DNA of 64,000 nt from Micromonospora sp. NBC_01740 (GCF_035920365.1 NZ_CP109150.1:1860001-1924000), one strand, 5' to 3'; counted from the first letter of the stretch, positions 1 to 9,062 are shown. Made by a program: numbers and translations. Notes: a model not told the origin generated them from the letters alone.

Positions 1-206
1 TGGGCGCGGCCGTCGGGACGCTACCAGTGTGTGGCGAACGTCCCACCCTGTCTTACCGCACCCAGGCAACGATGTCGATGCGTCGGCAGGTAACAGGAGC
101 CTGAGAGTTCGGTGAACCGGCGCACGGGGGCCGACCATGCTGCGGCGGCGTCGGCGGGCCGACGTACGCTCGATTCCTACCGCAGGTGGAAGGGACGTGG
201 CTTTCG

Positions 207-1376
207 ATGGACGCCGGACTCAAGCGTGAGCTCGAAGCGAAGGTGTACGCCGGCGAGCGGCTGACCCGTGAGGACGGGATCGCCCTCTACGACAGCGACG
301 ACCTCGCGTGGCTCGGCCGGCTGGCGCACCACCGGCGCACCGAGCTCAACGGCGACCGGGTGATGTTCAACGTCAACCGGCACCTCAACCTGACCAACGT
401 CTGCTCCGCCTCGTGCGCGTACTGCTCGTTCCAGCGCAAGCCGGGCGAGAAGGACGCCTACACGATGCGCATCGACGAGGCGGTCCGCAAGGCCAAGGAG
501 ATGGAGGACGAGCAGCTCACCGAGCTGCACATCGTCAACGGCCTGCACCCGACCCTGCCCTGGCGCTACTACCCGAAGGTGCTGCGCGAGCTGAAGGCGG
601 CGCTGCCGAACGTGAAGCTCAAGTGCTTCACCGCGACCGAGGTGCAGTGGTTCGAGAAGATCAGCGGGCTGAGCGCCGACGAGATCCTCGACGAGCTGAT
701 GGACGCCGGCCTGGAGTCGCTGACCGGCGGCGGCGCGGAGATCTTCGACTGGGAGGTCCGCCAGCACATCGTCGACCACGCCTGTCACTGGGAGGACTGG
801 TCGCGGATCCACGCCCTGGCGCACAGCAAGGGCATGAAGACCCCGGCGACGATGCTCTACGGCCACATCGAGGAGCCCCGGCACCGGGTGGACCACGTGC
901 TGCGGCTGCGCGAGCTCCAGGACGAGACCGGCGGCTTCGCGGTCTTCATCCCGCTGCGCTACCAGCACGACTTCGTCGACTCGGCGGACGGCAAGATCCG
1001 TAACCGGATCCAGGCCCGGACGACGATGGCGTCGCCGGCCGAGTCGCTGAAGACCTTCGCGGTCTCCCGGCTGCTCTTCGACAACGTCCCGCACGTGAAG
1101 TGCTTCTGGGTCATGCACGGGCTGTCGGTGGCCCAGCTCTCGCTCAACTTCGGCGTCGACGACCTGGACGGCTCGGTCGTCGAATACAAGATCACCCACG
1201 ACGCCGACTCGTACGGCACCCCGAACACGATGCACCGGGACGACCTGCTGCACCTGATCTGGGACGCCGGCTTCCGTCCCGTCGAGCGGAACACCCGCTA
1301 CGAGGTGGTCCGCGAGTACGACGCCCCCGCGTCCCTGGCCGAGCGCCGCGCCGAGCCGCAGCAGGTCTGGGCCTGA
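207..1376 (+). CDS. mqnE: Aminofutalosine synthase MqnE (radical SAM)
   Basis: Radical SAM enzyme of the futalosine menaquinone pathway. In this family it joins the MqnA product to adenosine to give aminofutalosine. The cluster-binding CxxxCxxC motif is visible as C66, C70 and C73 (CSASCAYC), preceded by FNVNRHLNLTNV, which is typical of the MqnE/CofH/MqnC group. About 389 residues is normal for the family. A GTG at 186 is in frame, but the ATG at 207 gives the usual N-terminus (MDAGLKRELE) and has a purine-rich AAGGGA upstream. Two small membrane-protein genes follow on the same strand. mqnA and mqnC lie elsewhere in the window (18165 and 28245), so the pathway is not one operon here. MqnC and CofH are relatives, but the sequence fits MqnE better. 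Confidence 0.93.
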   Translation: MDAGLKRELEAKVYAGERLTREDGIALYDSDDLAWLGRLAHHRRTELNGDRVMFNVNRHLNLTNVCSASCAYCSFQRKPGEKDAYTMRIDEAVRKAKEMEDEQLTELHIVNGLHPTLPWRYYPKVLRELKAALPNVKLKCFTATEVQWFEKISGLSADEILDELMDAGLESLTGGGAEIFDWEVRQHIVDHACHWEDWSRIHALAHSKGMKTPATMLYGHIEEPRHRVDHVLRLRELQDETGGFAVFIPLRYQHDFVDSADGKIRNRIQARTTMASPAESLKTFAVSRLLFDNVPHVKCFWVMHGLSVAQLSLNFGVDDLDGSVVEYKITHDADSYGTPNTMHRDDLLHLIWDAGFRPVERNTRYEVVREYDAPASLAERRAEPQQVWA

Positions 1377-1399
1377 GTCGGCACGTACCCTTCCAGACC

Positions 1400-1822
1400 A
1401 TGACCGAGCAGCGGAGCGGATTCCCCCGGCGGGACGCCGAGGGGCGCATCCTCACCCTGGGCGACCTGCTCGGGGTGAGCCTGGCCGGCCTGGTCATCGG
1501 CGTGCTGGCGGTGGTGCTGTTCGACTGGGCGTTCGCGCTCATCGGCAGCGGCGAATTCGGGCGGTCGAGCGGCTGGCTGGCGATCATCCTGCCGGCCTGG
1601 CTGTTCTGGGACGACTTCCGCGCCTGGGAGTTCGGCGCGGCCCGGGTGGTGTCGGCGCTGGCGGCCGCCGCCGTGGGCGTGGTCGCCGGGCTGGTGGTGG
1701 CCGGCCTCGCCGCCGGTCTCCCGCCGCTGCTCTCCGGTGGGCTGGGGGCGGCGACCTTCACCCTCGGGTACGCGGTGGTCTGGTTCCACGGCGTCCACTG
1801 GCTGGCCCGCCGGACGGGCTGA
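1400..1822 (+). CDS. Small integral membrane protein, unknown function
   Basis: About 140 residues. The start is the ATG in GACCATGACC, 23 bases after the mqnE stop. I see about four hydrophobic segments: LGVSLAGLVIGVLAVVLF, a segment around WLAIILPAWLFW, an Ala/Val-rich stretch (VSALAAAAVGVVAGLVVAG) and a C-terminal one ending in HWLARR. No catalytic motif is visible and I do not recognise a named family. Close same-strand spacing suggests transcription with mqnE and the DUF4229-like gene that follows. A longer frame reading through from inside mqnE is not credible as a start. Confidence 0.75.
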   Translation: MTEQRSGFPRRDAEGRILTLGDLLGVSLAGLVIGVLAVVLFDWAFALIGSGEFGRSSGWLAIILPAWLFWDDFRAWEFGAARVVSALAAAAVGVVAGLVVAGLAAGLPPLLSGGLGAATFTLGYAVVWFHGVHWLARRTG

Positions 1823-1865
1823 ACCTGCCGCCGGAACCCCGGCGGCGGAGAACGGAGTGCGGAAC

Positions 1866-2141
1866 GTGAGCGCGGCGGTCAAGTACACGCTGGGCCGGCT
1901 CGGCCTGTTCGTCGCCGTGCTGGCGGCCCTCTGGCTGGTCGAGATGAACATCTTCATCAAGCTGATGGTGGCGCTGGCCTTCTCGGCCGCCCTGTCGTTC
2001 TTCCTGCTCAAGGGCTGGCGGGACGAGATGGCCGAGGAGATGGCCACCGCCGCCGAGCGTCGTCGCGCCGAGAAGGAGCGGCTCCGCTCCGCCCTCGCCG
2101 GCGAGGACCAGGACCGGGAGGCGCCGGGGCCCTCCAACTAG
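1866..2141 (+). CDS. DUF4229-like small membrane protein
   Basis: About 91 residues from a GTG at 1866. Two hydrophobic helices (LGRLGLFVAVLAALWLV and IKLMVALAFSAALSFFLL) are followed by a charged cytoplasmic tail rich in Glu/Arg (EEMATAAERRRAEKERLRSAL) that should form a helix or short coiled coil. This layout matches the actinobacterial DUF4229 family, often seen near menaquinone genes; the family call rests on memory of its pattern. The function is unknown. It lies 43 bases after the preceding membrane-protein gene on the same strand, probably in one transcription unit. Confidence 0.75.
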   Translation: MSAAVKYTLGRLGLFVAVLAALWLVEMNIFIKLMVALAFSAALSFFLLKGWRDEMAEEMATAAERRRAEKERLRSALAGEDQDREAPGPSN

Positions 2142-2240
2142 CGCCTCGGCGATGATCCCCGCCTGCTCCGGGCCGACGTCGGCGGGCGCATCACGGCCGC
2201 GCTGGCGGATCCTGGCCAGGGGCGGCCGGCGGCCGGACCG

Positions 2241-2495
2241 TCAGACTGTCAGGTGCCACATCAGCAGCACGCCGGGGATCAGCCCGGACAGCGACAGTGT
2301 GAGCACGGCGAGCACGAGGCAACCGGAACTCTTCGGGTGGTAGGTCTGCCCGGTGTTTATGTCGCGCCTCGAATCGGAGTTCGGAAGGCGCATGGTCTTC
2401 CCGGCGTTAATGTCGTCTCCCGCCTCCCGCCCCCAGCAGTACATGCATTCGCCCGCGTAGTTCTTTGATCGCCCGCACCTCGAGCAGTCCGCCAC
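2241..2495 (-). CDS. Small zinc-ribbon membrane protein, hypothetical
   Basis: An 84-residue frame. The N-terminus has two Cys pairs (CSRCG near residue 4 and CMYCWG near residue 17) spaced like a small zinc ribbon. A polar stretch follows, then one C-terminal hydrophobic helix (CLVLAVLTLSLSGLIPGVLLMW). The composition is visibly less GC-rich than its neighbours, which may indicate a recent arrival. No homologue is recognised. The Cys pairs plus a clean membrane helix make a chance frame less likely. It converges with the DUF4229-like gene. The 124 bases upstream of it hold nothing I can name. Confidence 0.5.
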   Translation of the reverse strand: MADCSRCGRSKNYAGECMYCWGREAGDDINAGKTMRLPNSDSRRDINTGQTYHPKSSGCLVLAVLTLSLSGLIPGVLLMWHLTV

Positions 2496-2619
2496 ATTCG
2501 CCTCCTTCGATGAGGCTGCAAATGTAGTCCACTGTTGCCATCGCTTCCGGCCTGATCTCCAATCGCACAGCCGCAGGACGAGCGACGGTGGAATCCGCCC
2601 TGTCGGCGCTGCGGTGGTG

Positions 2620-3654
2620 TCACCAGGTGTCGGGGTTGTCGAGGTCGCGGACCGGCTGGTACCCGCTAAGAATCGTCAGGCCTTCCGGCTCGGTGTAGCC
2701 GTTCCCCCAACCCTTGAGGAACGCCTCGACGACGCACGGCTCGACGAACATCTCCAGCACGTCGCTGCCCTGCCGGCGAGCCCGGTAGGGCCCTGCGACG
2801 AGGTCGGCTTCCCTGGCGTCGCGCCCCGGCACGGGTTGCGCCCGAACCGTCAGCCAGCGCCCGGAATCGTCCCCTACCGTCAGCGAGGCCTCATCGAAGG
2901 AGCCGTGCTCCGACCGGGAAAGCGTGACCGAGCATCCGAGCAGCCGCCCACCCGGCGGCAGTGACCGCAGGCGGAACGGCACCACGCAGCGGTGGGCGCC
3001 GTCGAACCGGACGCGACTCGCCGCGTCCGTCGCCTCGTCGCGGCCGGTCGCGTAGATGTCGAGCTGAGCCCAGAGCCCGTCAACGGGTTGCCAACGGACG
3101 AACCACAGCTTCGTATCGAGCCAAGCGACCCCCGGGCGGCCTCCGACTCGCACATCGGTCGGCGGCTGCGGTCGCCCCGCCGACGACAGCGTCTGCTGTA
3201 GCCCGTCGAGCGTCGCGACGCTGCGCGCCAACGCGAACCGGGCCTGCCCGGTCGGGCCCCGGAACTCGACGCTCTCGACCCCACGGCCGGCGCTCCAGGT
3301 CGCGGACGAGGCGCCGCTGACCAGGCTGTCGGTCGTGAAGTGCACCACGCCGGGATCGGCCCCCACGACCTCGGGCCGTGCGATGGCGCCGGGCTGGCCC
3401 GGTGCGTCCGGCAGCACGAGTGCCGTGGCCGACATGGTCCCGCCATCGGGTGCCCGACCGGACGGAATCACCATGACCGCCGCGGCCAGGACGACGCACG
3501 CCGCTGCCGTCCCCCCGGCGGTCAACCAGCGGCGGCGCAGTCGGAGGCGGTGGCCGCGACGCCGGGCGTGTTCCACGATCGGCGCGGGGTCGATGTCGCC
3601 GCCCGCGTGGTGCTTGAGCGTCGTGGCGAGCTGCTGATCGAGGTTGCTGGACAT
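2620..3654 (-). CDS. Membrane-anchored protein coupled to SigE-family sigma factor
   Basis: About 344 residues. The start is the ATG at 3654 (MSSNLDQQLATTLKHH), which shares one base with the sigma-factor stop (TGATG), so translation is coupled. A short N-terminal cytoplasmic part rich in His/Arg is followed by one transmembrane helix (GGTAAACVVLAAAVMVI, about residues 50-67) and a large extracytoplasmic domain. This is the layout of the putative anti-sigma or sensor partner that often follows SigE-family sigma factors in actinomycetes. No HC2 zinc finger is visible and I do not recognise the outer domain, so an anti-sigma role is inferred from context only. Confidence 0.7.
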   Translation of the reverse strand: MSSNLDQQLATTLKHHAGGDIDPAPIVEHARRRGHRLRLRRRWLTAGGTAAACVVLAAAVMVIPSGRAPDGGTMSATALVLPDAPGQPGAIARPEVVGADPGVVHFTTDSLVSGASSATWSAGRGVESVEFRGPTGQARFALARSVATLDGLQQTLSSAGRPQPPTDVRVGGRPGVAWLDTKLWFVRWQPVDGLWAQLDIYATGRDEATDAASRVRFDGAHRCVVPFRLRSLPPGGRLLGCSVTLSRSEHGSFDEASLTVGDDSGRWLTVRAQPVPGRDAREADLVAGPYRARRQGSDVLEMFVEPCVVEAFLKGWGNGYTEPEGLTILSGYQPVRDLDNPDTW

Positions 3655-4160
3655 CAGAACTCTCCTCCTGTCCGGGCGGAGGCGGATGCGGTTGCTTCCT
3701 GCCGCTCGCGGAGTGCCGTCAGGGCCCGCTTCGCGTGGGTACGGACTGTGCCGGTGGAGCAGTCCATGATCTCGGCGATCGACGCGTCGTCGAGATCCTC
3801 GTAGTAGCGCAGGACGATCACGGTGCGTTGACGCGCCGGCAGGGTGCGGACGAGCCGCCACAGAGCGTCGCGTTCGGCGACACCGGCGGCCTCGTCCGTG
3901 GCGCCCGGCCGATCGTGCACGTCGGCGACGGAGATCTCCTGGCTGCTGCGCCGGCGCCACCACGAGTGGTGGGCGTTGACGAGCATCCGTCGGACGTACG
4001 CATCGGGCCGATCCGTCCGGGAGATGCGCGCCCAGCGGGCGTACGCCCTGGCGAGGACATCCTGAACCAGGTCCTCGGCCCGATGCTCGTCACCGGTCAG
4101 CAACCGGGCGAGCCGCACCAGCGCCGAAGTGCGGGCGAACGCGTACTCCTCGAACGTCAC
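3654..4160 (-). CDS. SigE-family ECF RNA polymerase sigma factor
   Basis: 168 residues from a GTG at 4160. The opening TFEEYAFARTSALVRLARLLTGD is the hallmark of the actinobacterial SigE family of ECF sigma factors. Region 2 (EDLVQDVLARAYARW) contacts the -10 element and core polymerase. Region 4 (LPARQRTVIVLRYYEDLDDASIAEIMDCSTGTVRTHAKRAL) carries the -35-binding helix-turn-helix. The ribosome-binding site is weak. Its stop overlaps the start of a one-helix membrane protein, a probable regulator. I could not identify a target promoter in the window. Confidence 0.92.
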   Translation of the reverse strand: MTFEEYAFARTSALVRLARLLTGDEHRAEDLVQDVLARAYARWARISRTDRPDAYVRRMLVNAHHSWWRRRSSQEISVADVHDRPGATDEAAGVAERDALWRLVRTLPARQRTVIVLRYYEDLDDASIAEIMDCSTGTVRTHAKRALTALRERQEATASASARTGGEF

Positions 4161-4241
4161 GCCCTATCAACGTCGCAAGTCGGCCAACCCGTAGACATCC
4201 GGCCAGCATCTCTCGAAGGACGGGACTCGTCCGGAACGGCC

Positions 4242-4285
4242 GAGGGGCCCGGTCGCCGGCCTGAGCCGGGCGACGCGGACCCCTC
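4242..4285 (-). terminator. Terminator-like hairpin after the C39 peptidase gene
   Basis: An imperfect GC-rich inverted repeat begins GAGGGGCCCGG and ends CGGACCCCTC, with a loop around TGA. It lies just past the stop of the minus-strand peptidase gene and before the sigma-factor promoter region. There is no U-tract, as is common in high-GC actinomycetes. Confidence 0.5.
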
Positions 4286-4303
4286 GATCGGGTCGGTGTC
4301 AGG

Positions 4304-5662
4304 TCACCAGTTGGTGGAGCCGGCCACCTTCGGCCACGGCTTCGTCGTGGGCTTGATCAGGTAGACGACGCCGCCGGGGCCGCCGGACACCCCGCCGCTG
4401 GCGTTGATCCGCTTGGTCCGCAGCCAGATCTGCTCGAACTGCTCACGCTTGTAGACGTTGCGCACCACGTCGTTGCTCGACGAGGCCGGGTCGTTGACGA
4501 TCACGTCGCCCTCGGCGGTGAAGCCGACGATGACGAACAGGTGCCCGGAGGTGCCGTAGTTCGCCCCGTCCAGCTCGCTGGCGAGGAAGGACTGGCTGGT
4601 CACGACCGGGATCCCGGCGGCGATGAAGCGCTCCACCTCGTCCAGCGAGTGCAGCCGGGTGACCCGTCCCTCCAGGCCGGGGAAGCTGGCGGCGTACGCG
4701 GTGTTGAAGGGCCAGTTGCCCGCGCCGTCGTACTGGTAGTCGTAGACCATCCGGGCGGCGTGGTTGACCGTCGGGTCCGGGTAGGTCGGGTCGACCCAGG
4801 AGGTCTCCTCCTCGGACGCCTTGCGGCCCCAGTACTCGATCACCATCGTGGTGGACGTGGGGGAGCACCAGGCCTGGCCGCCGCCGTCGTACTCGGGGTA
4901 GTGGCCGGCGTGGACGTTCTGCGAGTAGCGGGGGACGCGGAGTTCCTTGCCCCAGGCGATGCCGCCCTTGCTCGGCTCGACGGTGAACCGGTCGGGGACG
5001 TTCGAGCTCATCGCCCCCAGGGTGTGGACCACCGGCGCGGCCTGCTGGCCCGGCGCCCGGTAGAGGGTCAGCCGCAGCTGGTACCCCCGCAGCAGCACCC
5101 CGACGGAGGCGTCGTCGATGCTGAAGGTGTCGGTCCAGATGGTCGACCAGGGGTCGCCCTGCCGGTTGACGCTGGTGCGCTTGATGTCGGCGTCACCGGA
5201 GGCCCACCGGCCCATCACGTACCACTTGGTCTGGACGCCGGTGTTGTACGTGCCCTGCATCTCCACCTGGATCCAGGTGCCGGCCGGGGTCTTCGCGTTC
5301 CACGAGGCGATCAGCTCGGTGGCGTCGAACCCGACCTGGGTGACCGGGGAGGTCCAGGTCGCGTACTCCCAGCTCTTGGTGACGCCGGTGTGCGGGTCGG
5401 TGTAGTCGGTGGTGCCGAGCGGCCGGGCCAGCGTCACGCCCGGCCGGAGGCCGGGGACGGCCTTGGTGCCGGCGTGGGTGCCGCGACGCCAGTCGGGGTA
5501 GCGGGACCAGTCCTGGAAGGTGATCTGTTCGTCGTGGACCACCGGTCGTTTGGTCGACGGGGCCGCGACGGGTGCGGCAGCGACGGCGGGTGCCGCGGTG
5601 CCGAGAAGGGAGAGTGCGGTGGCGGCCGCGAGGGCGGCCGTACGCAGGCGTGTTCTGGCCAT
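4304..5662 (-). CDS. Secreted C39-like cysteine peptidase
   Basis: 452 residues. An Arg-rich start and hydrophobic stretch (LRTAALAAATALSLLGTAAPAVAAAP) form a Sec-type signal peptide of about 30 residues. The middle (about 45-230) looks like a beta-rich domain of unknown role. The C-terminal half is a papain-like C39-family domain: C266 in AWCSPTS, H374 in GHLFVIVGF and D391 in VIVNDPA form the expected Cys-His-Asp set. Unlike bacteriocin-exporter C39 domains, it is secreted and has no ABC transporter attached. The substrate is unknown; cell-wall peptides or extracellular protein are possible. It diverges from the carboxypeptidase gene across a relatively AT-rich 212-base region that should hold both promoters. 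Confidence 0.85.
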   Translation of the reverse strand: MARTRLRTAALAAATALSLLGTAAPAVAAAPVAAPSTKRPVVHDEQITFQDWSRYPDWRRGTHAGTKAVPGLRPGVTLARPLGTTDYTDPHTGVTKSWEYATWTSPVTQVGFDATELIASWNAKTPAGTWIQVEMQGTYNTGVQTKWYVMGRWASGDADIKRTSVNRQGDPWSTIWTDTFSIDDASVGVLLRGYQLRLTLYRAPGQQAAPVVHTLGAMSSNVPDRFTVEPSKGGIAWGKELRVPRYSQNVHAGHYPEYDGGGQAWCSPTSTTMVIEYWGRKASEEETSWVDPTYPDPTVNHAARMVYDYQYDGAGNWPFNTAYAASFPGLEGRVTRLHSLDEVERFIAAGIPVVTSQSFLASELDGANYGTSGHLFVIVGFTAEGDVIVNDPASSSNDVVRNVYKREQFEQIWLRTKRINASGGVSGGPGGVVYLIKPTTKPWPKVAGSTNW

Positions 5663-5874
5663 GGGTCCTCCGCAGGGACGGACGATCGTTGCGGGTCAGT
5701 GTCCCGCTCGGAAGGAACTTTCGCCAGAGGTCGACAGTTGGAAAATCATTGCCGATGTGAGGATCAGGATGACATGCAAAGTGGGCAACGATGGATGTTG
5801 ATATGACCATGTGAGCGGTGGTGAAGTGTCCTCCACCGAGCGGGATCTCCTCCCGCCCCCCGAGGAGGTTGTCC

Positions 5875-7752
5875 ATGGCCTTCCGCAACACCACCCTCCG
5901 CCGTCGCCTGGCGGTCGCCGTAGCAGCCGGGTTCGCCCTGCTCACGGTCGCCGCCGCGCCGGCCACAGCCCGGCCGGCCCCGGACCGGGCCGACTCCGCG
6001 GCGGCGTCGTACCGGGTGCTCGGCCCGCGTACGGTCGACGACCGCACCGCCGTCGCCGGCACCGGCGCCGCCATCGACTTCGTCGAGCACGGCGTGCTGA
6101 ACGTCTCGGCCACGCCCGCCGAGGCGGCGGCCATCACCCGGCTCGGCTTCCGGCTGGAGGCGGTCCCCGCCCCGTCGGCCGACGGGCACGACCACGCCGA
6201 GGGGGACGTCGGCACGGCCGCCTTCCCGCCCGCCGACTCCAACTACCACGACTACGCCGAGCTGACCGCCCTGGTGAACAAGGTGGTCGCGGACCACCCC
6301 TCGATCGCCCGGAAGATCAGCATCGGCTCCTCGTACGAGGGCCGGGACCTGATGGCGGTGAAGATCTCCGACAACGTCGCCACCGACGAGAACGAGCCGG
6401 AGATCCTGTTCAACTCCCAGCAGCACGCCCGCGAGCACCTGACCGTCGAGATGGCGGTCTACCTGCTCAACCTCTTCACCGACAGCTACGGCAGCGACTC
6501 CCGGATCACCAGCATCGTGAACAGCCGGGAGATCTGGATCGTGCCGACGGTCAACCCGGACGGCAGCGAGTACGACATCGCCACCGGCTCCTACCGCTCC
6601 TGGCGCAAGAACCGGCAGCCGAACAGCGGCTCGACGGCCGTCGGCACCGACCTGAACCGGAACTGGTCCTACCAGTGGGGCTGCTGCGGCGGCTCGTCCG
6701 GTACGACCTCGTCGGACACCTACCGGGGCCCGTCGGCGTTCTCCGCGCCGGAGACGCAGGCGCTGCGGAACTTCGTGAACAGCCGGGTCGTCGGCGGCAC
6801 CCAGCAGATCAAGGCGAACATCGACTTCCACACGTACTCGGAGCTGGTGCTCTGGCCGTTCGGCTACACGTACAACAACACCGCTCCCGGGATGTCGACG
6901 GACCAGTACAACACCTTCGCCACGCTGGGCCAGCAGATGGCCAACACCAACGGTTACACCCCGCAGCAGTCCAGCGACCTCTACATCACCGACGGGGACA
7001 GCATCGACTGGATGTGGGGCCAGCACGGCATCTGGGCGTACACCTTCGAGATGTACCCCGGCTCGGCCGGCGGTGGCGGCTTCTACCCGCCCGACGAGGT
7101 GATCCCCGCCCAGACCTCGCGCAACCGGGAGGCGGTTCTCCTGATCAGCGAGTACGCCGACTGCCCGTACCGGGTCATCGGCAAGCAGGACCAGTACTGC
7201 GGCGGTGGTGGCGGCACCACGGTCTGGTCGGACACCTTCGAGACGGCCACCGGCTGGACCATCAACCCGAACGGCACCGACACCGCGACCGCCGGGGCGT
7301 TTGAGCGGGGCGCCGCCCAGGCGACCAACTCCAGCGGGGCGAAGCAGCTCGCCCCGTACGCCGGCGCCAACGACCTCGTCACCGGTCGGCTGGCCGGCAC
7401 GGCGGCCGGTGACTACGACCTCGACGGCGGCGTGACCAGCGCCCGGTCGCCGGCGGTGACCCTGCCGTCGAGCGGCACGCTGACGCTCTCCCTCGCCTGG
7501 TACCTGGCCCACGGCTCGAACGCCTCGTCGGCCGACTACCTCCGGGTGAGCGTGGTGCACAACGGCGGCACCACGGCCCTGTTCACCCAGTCCGGGGCGG
7601 CCACCAACCGCAACGGCGCCTGGGCGGTGGCCAACGCCAACCTCACCCCGTACGCCGGTCAGTCGGTGCGGATCCTCGTCGAGGCGGCGGACGCCTCGGG
7701 CGCGAGCCTGGTCGAGGCGGCTGTGGACAACGTCACCATCACCAGTTCCTGA
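5875..7752 (+). CDS. Secreted M14 zinc carboxypeptidase with C-terminal beta domain
   Basis: About 625 residues. The ATG at 5875 has a clear GAGGAGG six bases upstream and begins a signal peptide ([21 protein letters not shown]). An in-frame start at 5818 would put 19 extra residues before it and is less likely. The M14 domain has zinc ligands H184 and E187 (QQHAREH) and H319 (DFHTYSE), and catalytic E392 (TFEMYP). From about residue 445 a Gly linker leads to a C-terminal domain of about 175 residues ([19 protein letters not shown] onwards), probably a beta-sandwich for substrate or surface binding. The predicted role is removal of C-terminal residues from extracellular peptides. The gene is monocistronic, with a hairpin after the stop. 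Confidence 0.93.
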   Translation: MAFRNTTLRRRLAVAVAAGFALLTVAAAPATARPAPDRADSAAASYRVLGPRTVDDRTAVAGTGAAIDFVEHGVLNVSATPAEAAAITRLGFRLEAVPAPSADGHDHAEGDVGTAAFPPADSNYHDYAELTALVNKVVADHPSIARKISIGSSYEGRDLMAVKISDNVATDENEPEILFNSQQHAREHLTVEMAVYLLNLFTDSYGSDSRITSIVNSREIWIVPTVNPDGSEYDIATGSYRSWRKNRQPNSGSTAVGTDLNRNWSYQWGCCGGSSGTTSSDTYRGPSAFSAPETQALRNFVNSRVVGGTQQIKANIDFHTYSELVLWPFGYTYNNTAPGMSTDQYNTFATLGQQMANTNGYTPQQSSDLYITDGDSIDWMWGQHGIWAYTFEMYPGSAGGGGFYPPDEVIPAQTSRNREAVLLISEYADCPYRVIGKQDQYCGGGGGTTVWSDTFETATGWTINPNGTDTATAGAFERGAAQATNSSGAKQLAPYAGANDLVTGRLAGTAAGDYDLDGGVTSARSPAVTLPSSGTLTLSLAWYLAHGSNASSADYLRVSVVHNGGTTALFTQSGAATNRNGAWAVANANLTPYAGQSVRILVEAADASGASLVEAAVDNVTITSS

Positions 7753-7809
7753 CCCGGCGGGGCCCCGTTCCGCCCCCGGCGGGGCCCCACCACCCCGTTC
7801 CGCAGACGT

Positions 7810-7867
7810 CGATCCAGGGCGTGTCGCCGCCGTTGGTGATCAACGAGCGCCGATGCGCCCTGGATCG
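7810..7867 (+). terminator. Nested hairpin after the carboxypeptidase gene
   Basis: A perfect 12-base inverted repeat, CGATCCAGGGCG at 7810-7821 and CGCCCTGGATCG at 7856-7867, encloses a second small stem (CGTTG/CAACG at 7831-7845). It lies between the carboxypeptidase stop and the cobalamin riboswitch, so it probably ends the upstream transcript. Confidence 0.5.
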
Positions 7868-7884
7868 TCGAGGCACGTCCGGGG

Positions 7885-8060
7885 CGTGCGCTACGGTTCT
7901 ACCGACCACGCGCAGCGAAGCCGGTGCGAAACCGGCGCTGTCCCGCAACTGTGATGACCCGCCACCGGCCGCACCCGGGCGTGGCGGGGACGAGCCAGGT
8001 CGCCTGCGTCCGTGGTCGCGACACGCGCTCTCGAGGAAGGGCGCCTCGCGGACGGGCGCC
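7885..8060 (+). promoter_or_regulatory. Cobalamin (B12) riboswitch
   Basis: The conserved core is easy to read: AAGCCGGTGCGAAACCGGC followed by GCTGTCCCGCAACTGTGA, then a B12 box at about 7992-8009 (GAGCCAGGTCGCCTGCGT). These are hallmarks of the adenosylcobalamin aptamer. It lies upstream of a substrate-binding protein, permease and ATPase of the BtuFCD type, so it should turn uptake off when cobalamin is plentiful. The outer boundaries are approximate. Together with the hairpin at 7810 and the leader hairpin at 8068 it accounts for the 358-base gap between coding regions. Confidence 0.93.
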
Positions 8061-8067
8061 ACCGCTC

Positions 8068-8106
8068 CCTGTCGGCGAAGCACCACGCTCCTCGACCGAC
8101 AGGAGG
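8068..8106 (+). promoter_or_regulatory. Shine-Dalgarno-sequestering hairpin, candidate riboswitch output
   Basis: CCTGTCGG at 8068-8075 is exactly complementary to CCGACAGG at 8096-8103, whose last three bases are the first half of the AGGAGG ribosome-binding site (8101-8106) of the substrate-binding protein gene. Closing this stem would hide the site. It follows directly after the B12 aptamer, so control is probably translational. The link to the aptamer is inference. Confidence 0.5.
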
Positions 8107-8110
8107 ACCC

Positions 8111-9049
8111 GTGCTCAGACGTACCCCCCGGCTCTTCGCCGCGACCCTCGCGGTGGCCGCGCTCGCCCTCGGCGCCTGCGCCGAGAAGAGCTCCGACGAC
8201 ACCCCCGCCGCCGGCGCCAGCTCGGCCGGCGCCGCCTTCCCCGTGACCGTGGGCACGGTGACGCTGGAGAAGCGGCCCGAGAAGATCGTCTCGCTCTCCC
8301 CGTCGGCCACCGAGATGCTCTTCGCCATCGGCGCCGGCAAGCAGGTCACCGCCGTCGACGACCAGTCGAACTTCCCGGCCGACGCGCCGAAGAGCGACCT
8401 CTCGGGCTTCACCCCGAACGCCGAGGCGATCGCCGGCAAGAGCCCCGACCTGGTGGTCCTCTCCGACGACCGCAACAAGATCGTCGATCAGCTCACCGCG
8501 CTGAAGATCCCGGTCTACCAGACCCCGGCCGCGACCACGCTCGACGACAGCTACCGGCAGATCACCGAGCTGGGCGCCCTCACCGGCCACGCGGACGAGG
8601 CCGCCGACGTGACGAAGCGGATGAAGGACGACATCACCAAGCTGGTCGCCGACCTGCCGAAGCGCGCCGAGAAGCTCACCTACTACCACGAGCTGGGCCC
8701 GGAGCTCTACACGGCCACCAGCAAGACCTTCATCGGCTCGCTCTACACCATGGTGGGCCTGGAGAACATCGCCGACGCGTCCGACGCCGACGGCAAGCAG
8801 GGCGGCTACCCGCAGCTCTCCCAGGAGGTCATCGTCAAGGCCGACCCGGACTTCGTCTTCCTCGCCGACACCAAGTGCTGCAAGCAGAGCGCGGAGACGG
8901 TCAAGGCGCGCGCCGGCTGGTCGGGCGTCACGGCGGTCAAGAACAACCAGGTCGTCGGCCTCGACGACGACGTCGCCTCCCGCTGGGGACCGCGCGTGGT
9001 GGACCTGCTCCGCGTGATCGTCGACGCCACCGCCAAGGTCCCCGCGTGA
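8111..9049 (+). CDS. btuF: Cobalamin ABC transporter substrate-binding lipoprotein (BtuF-like)
   Basis: About 312 residues from a GTG at 8111 with AGGAGG five bases upstream. The N-terminus is a lipoprotein signal (RLFAATLAVAALALGAC), with lipidation expected on the Cys of the lipobox LGAC. The rest is a periplasmic-binding fold of the TroA/BtuF type (PEKIVSLSPSATEMLFAIGAG; LVVLSDDRN). The family binds corrinoids, haem or siderophores. The B12 riboswitch directly upstream makes cobalamin the likely ligand. A permease gene begins 14 bases downstream and an ATPase gene follows. A Cys pair (KCCKQ) near residue 258 is a local peculiarity. Confidence 0.9.
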   Translation: MLRRTPRLFAATLAVAALALGACAEKSSDDTPAAGASSAGAAFPVTVGTVTLEKRPEKIVSLSPSATEMLFAIGAGKQVTAVDDQSNFPADAPKSDLSGFTPNAEAIAGKSPDLVVLSDDRNKIVDQLTALKIPVYQTPAATTLDDSYRQITELGALTGHADEAADVTKRMKDDITKLVADLPKRAEKLTYYHELGPELYTATSKTFIGSLYTMVGLENIADASDADGKQGGYPQLSQEVIVKADPDFVFLADTKCCKQSAETVKARAGWSGVTAVKNNQVVGLDDDVASRWGPRVVDLLRVIVDATAKVPA

Positions 9050-9062
9050 CCCGCACCCGTCG

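Noticed and set aside
1..206. Possible small RNA or tRNA before mqnE
   Set aside because: No cloverleaf arms or TPsiC-like box could be found by eye.
5764..7560. Minus-strand 598-residue frame over the carboxypeptidase
   Set aside because: Shadow frame; the plus-strand product has signal peptide, zinc ligands and catalytic Glu.
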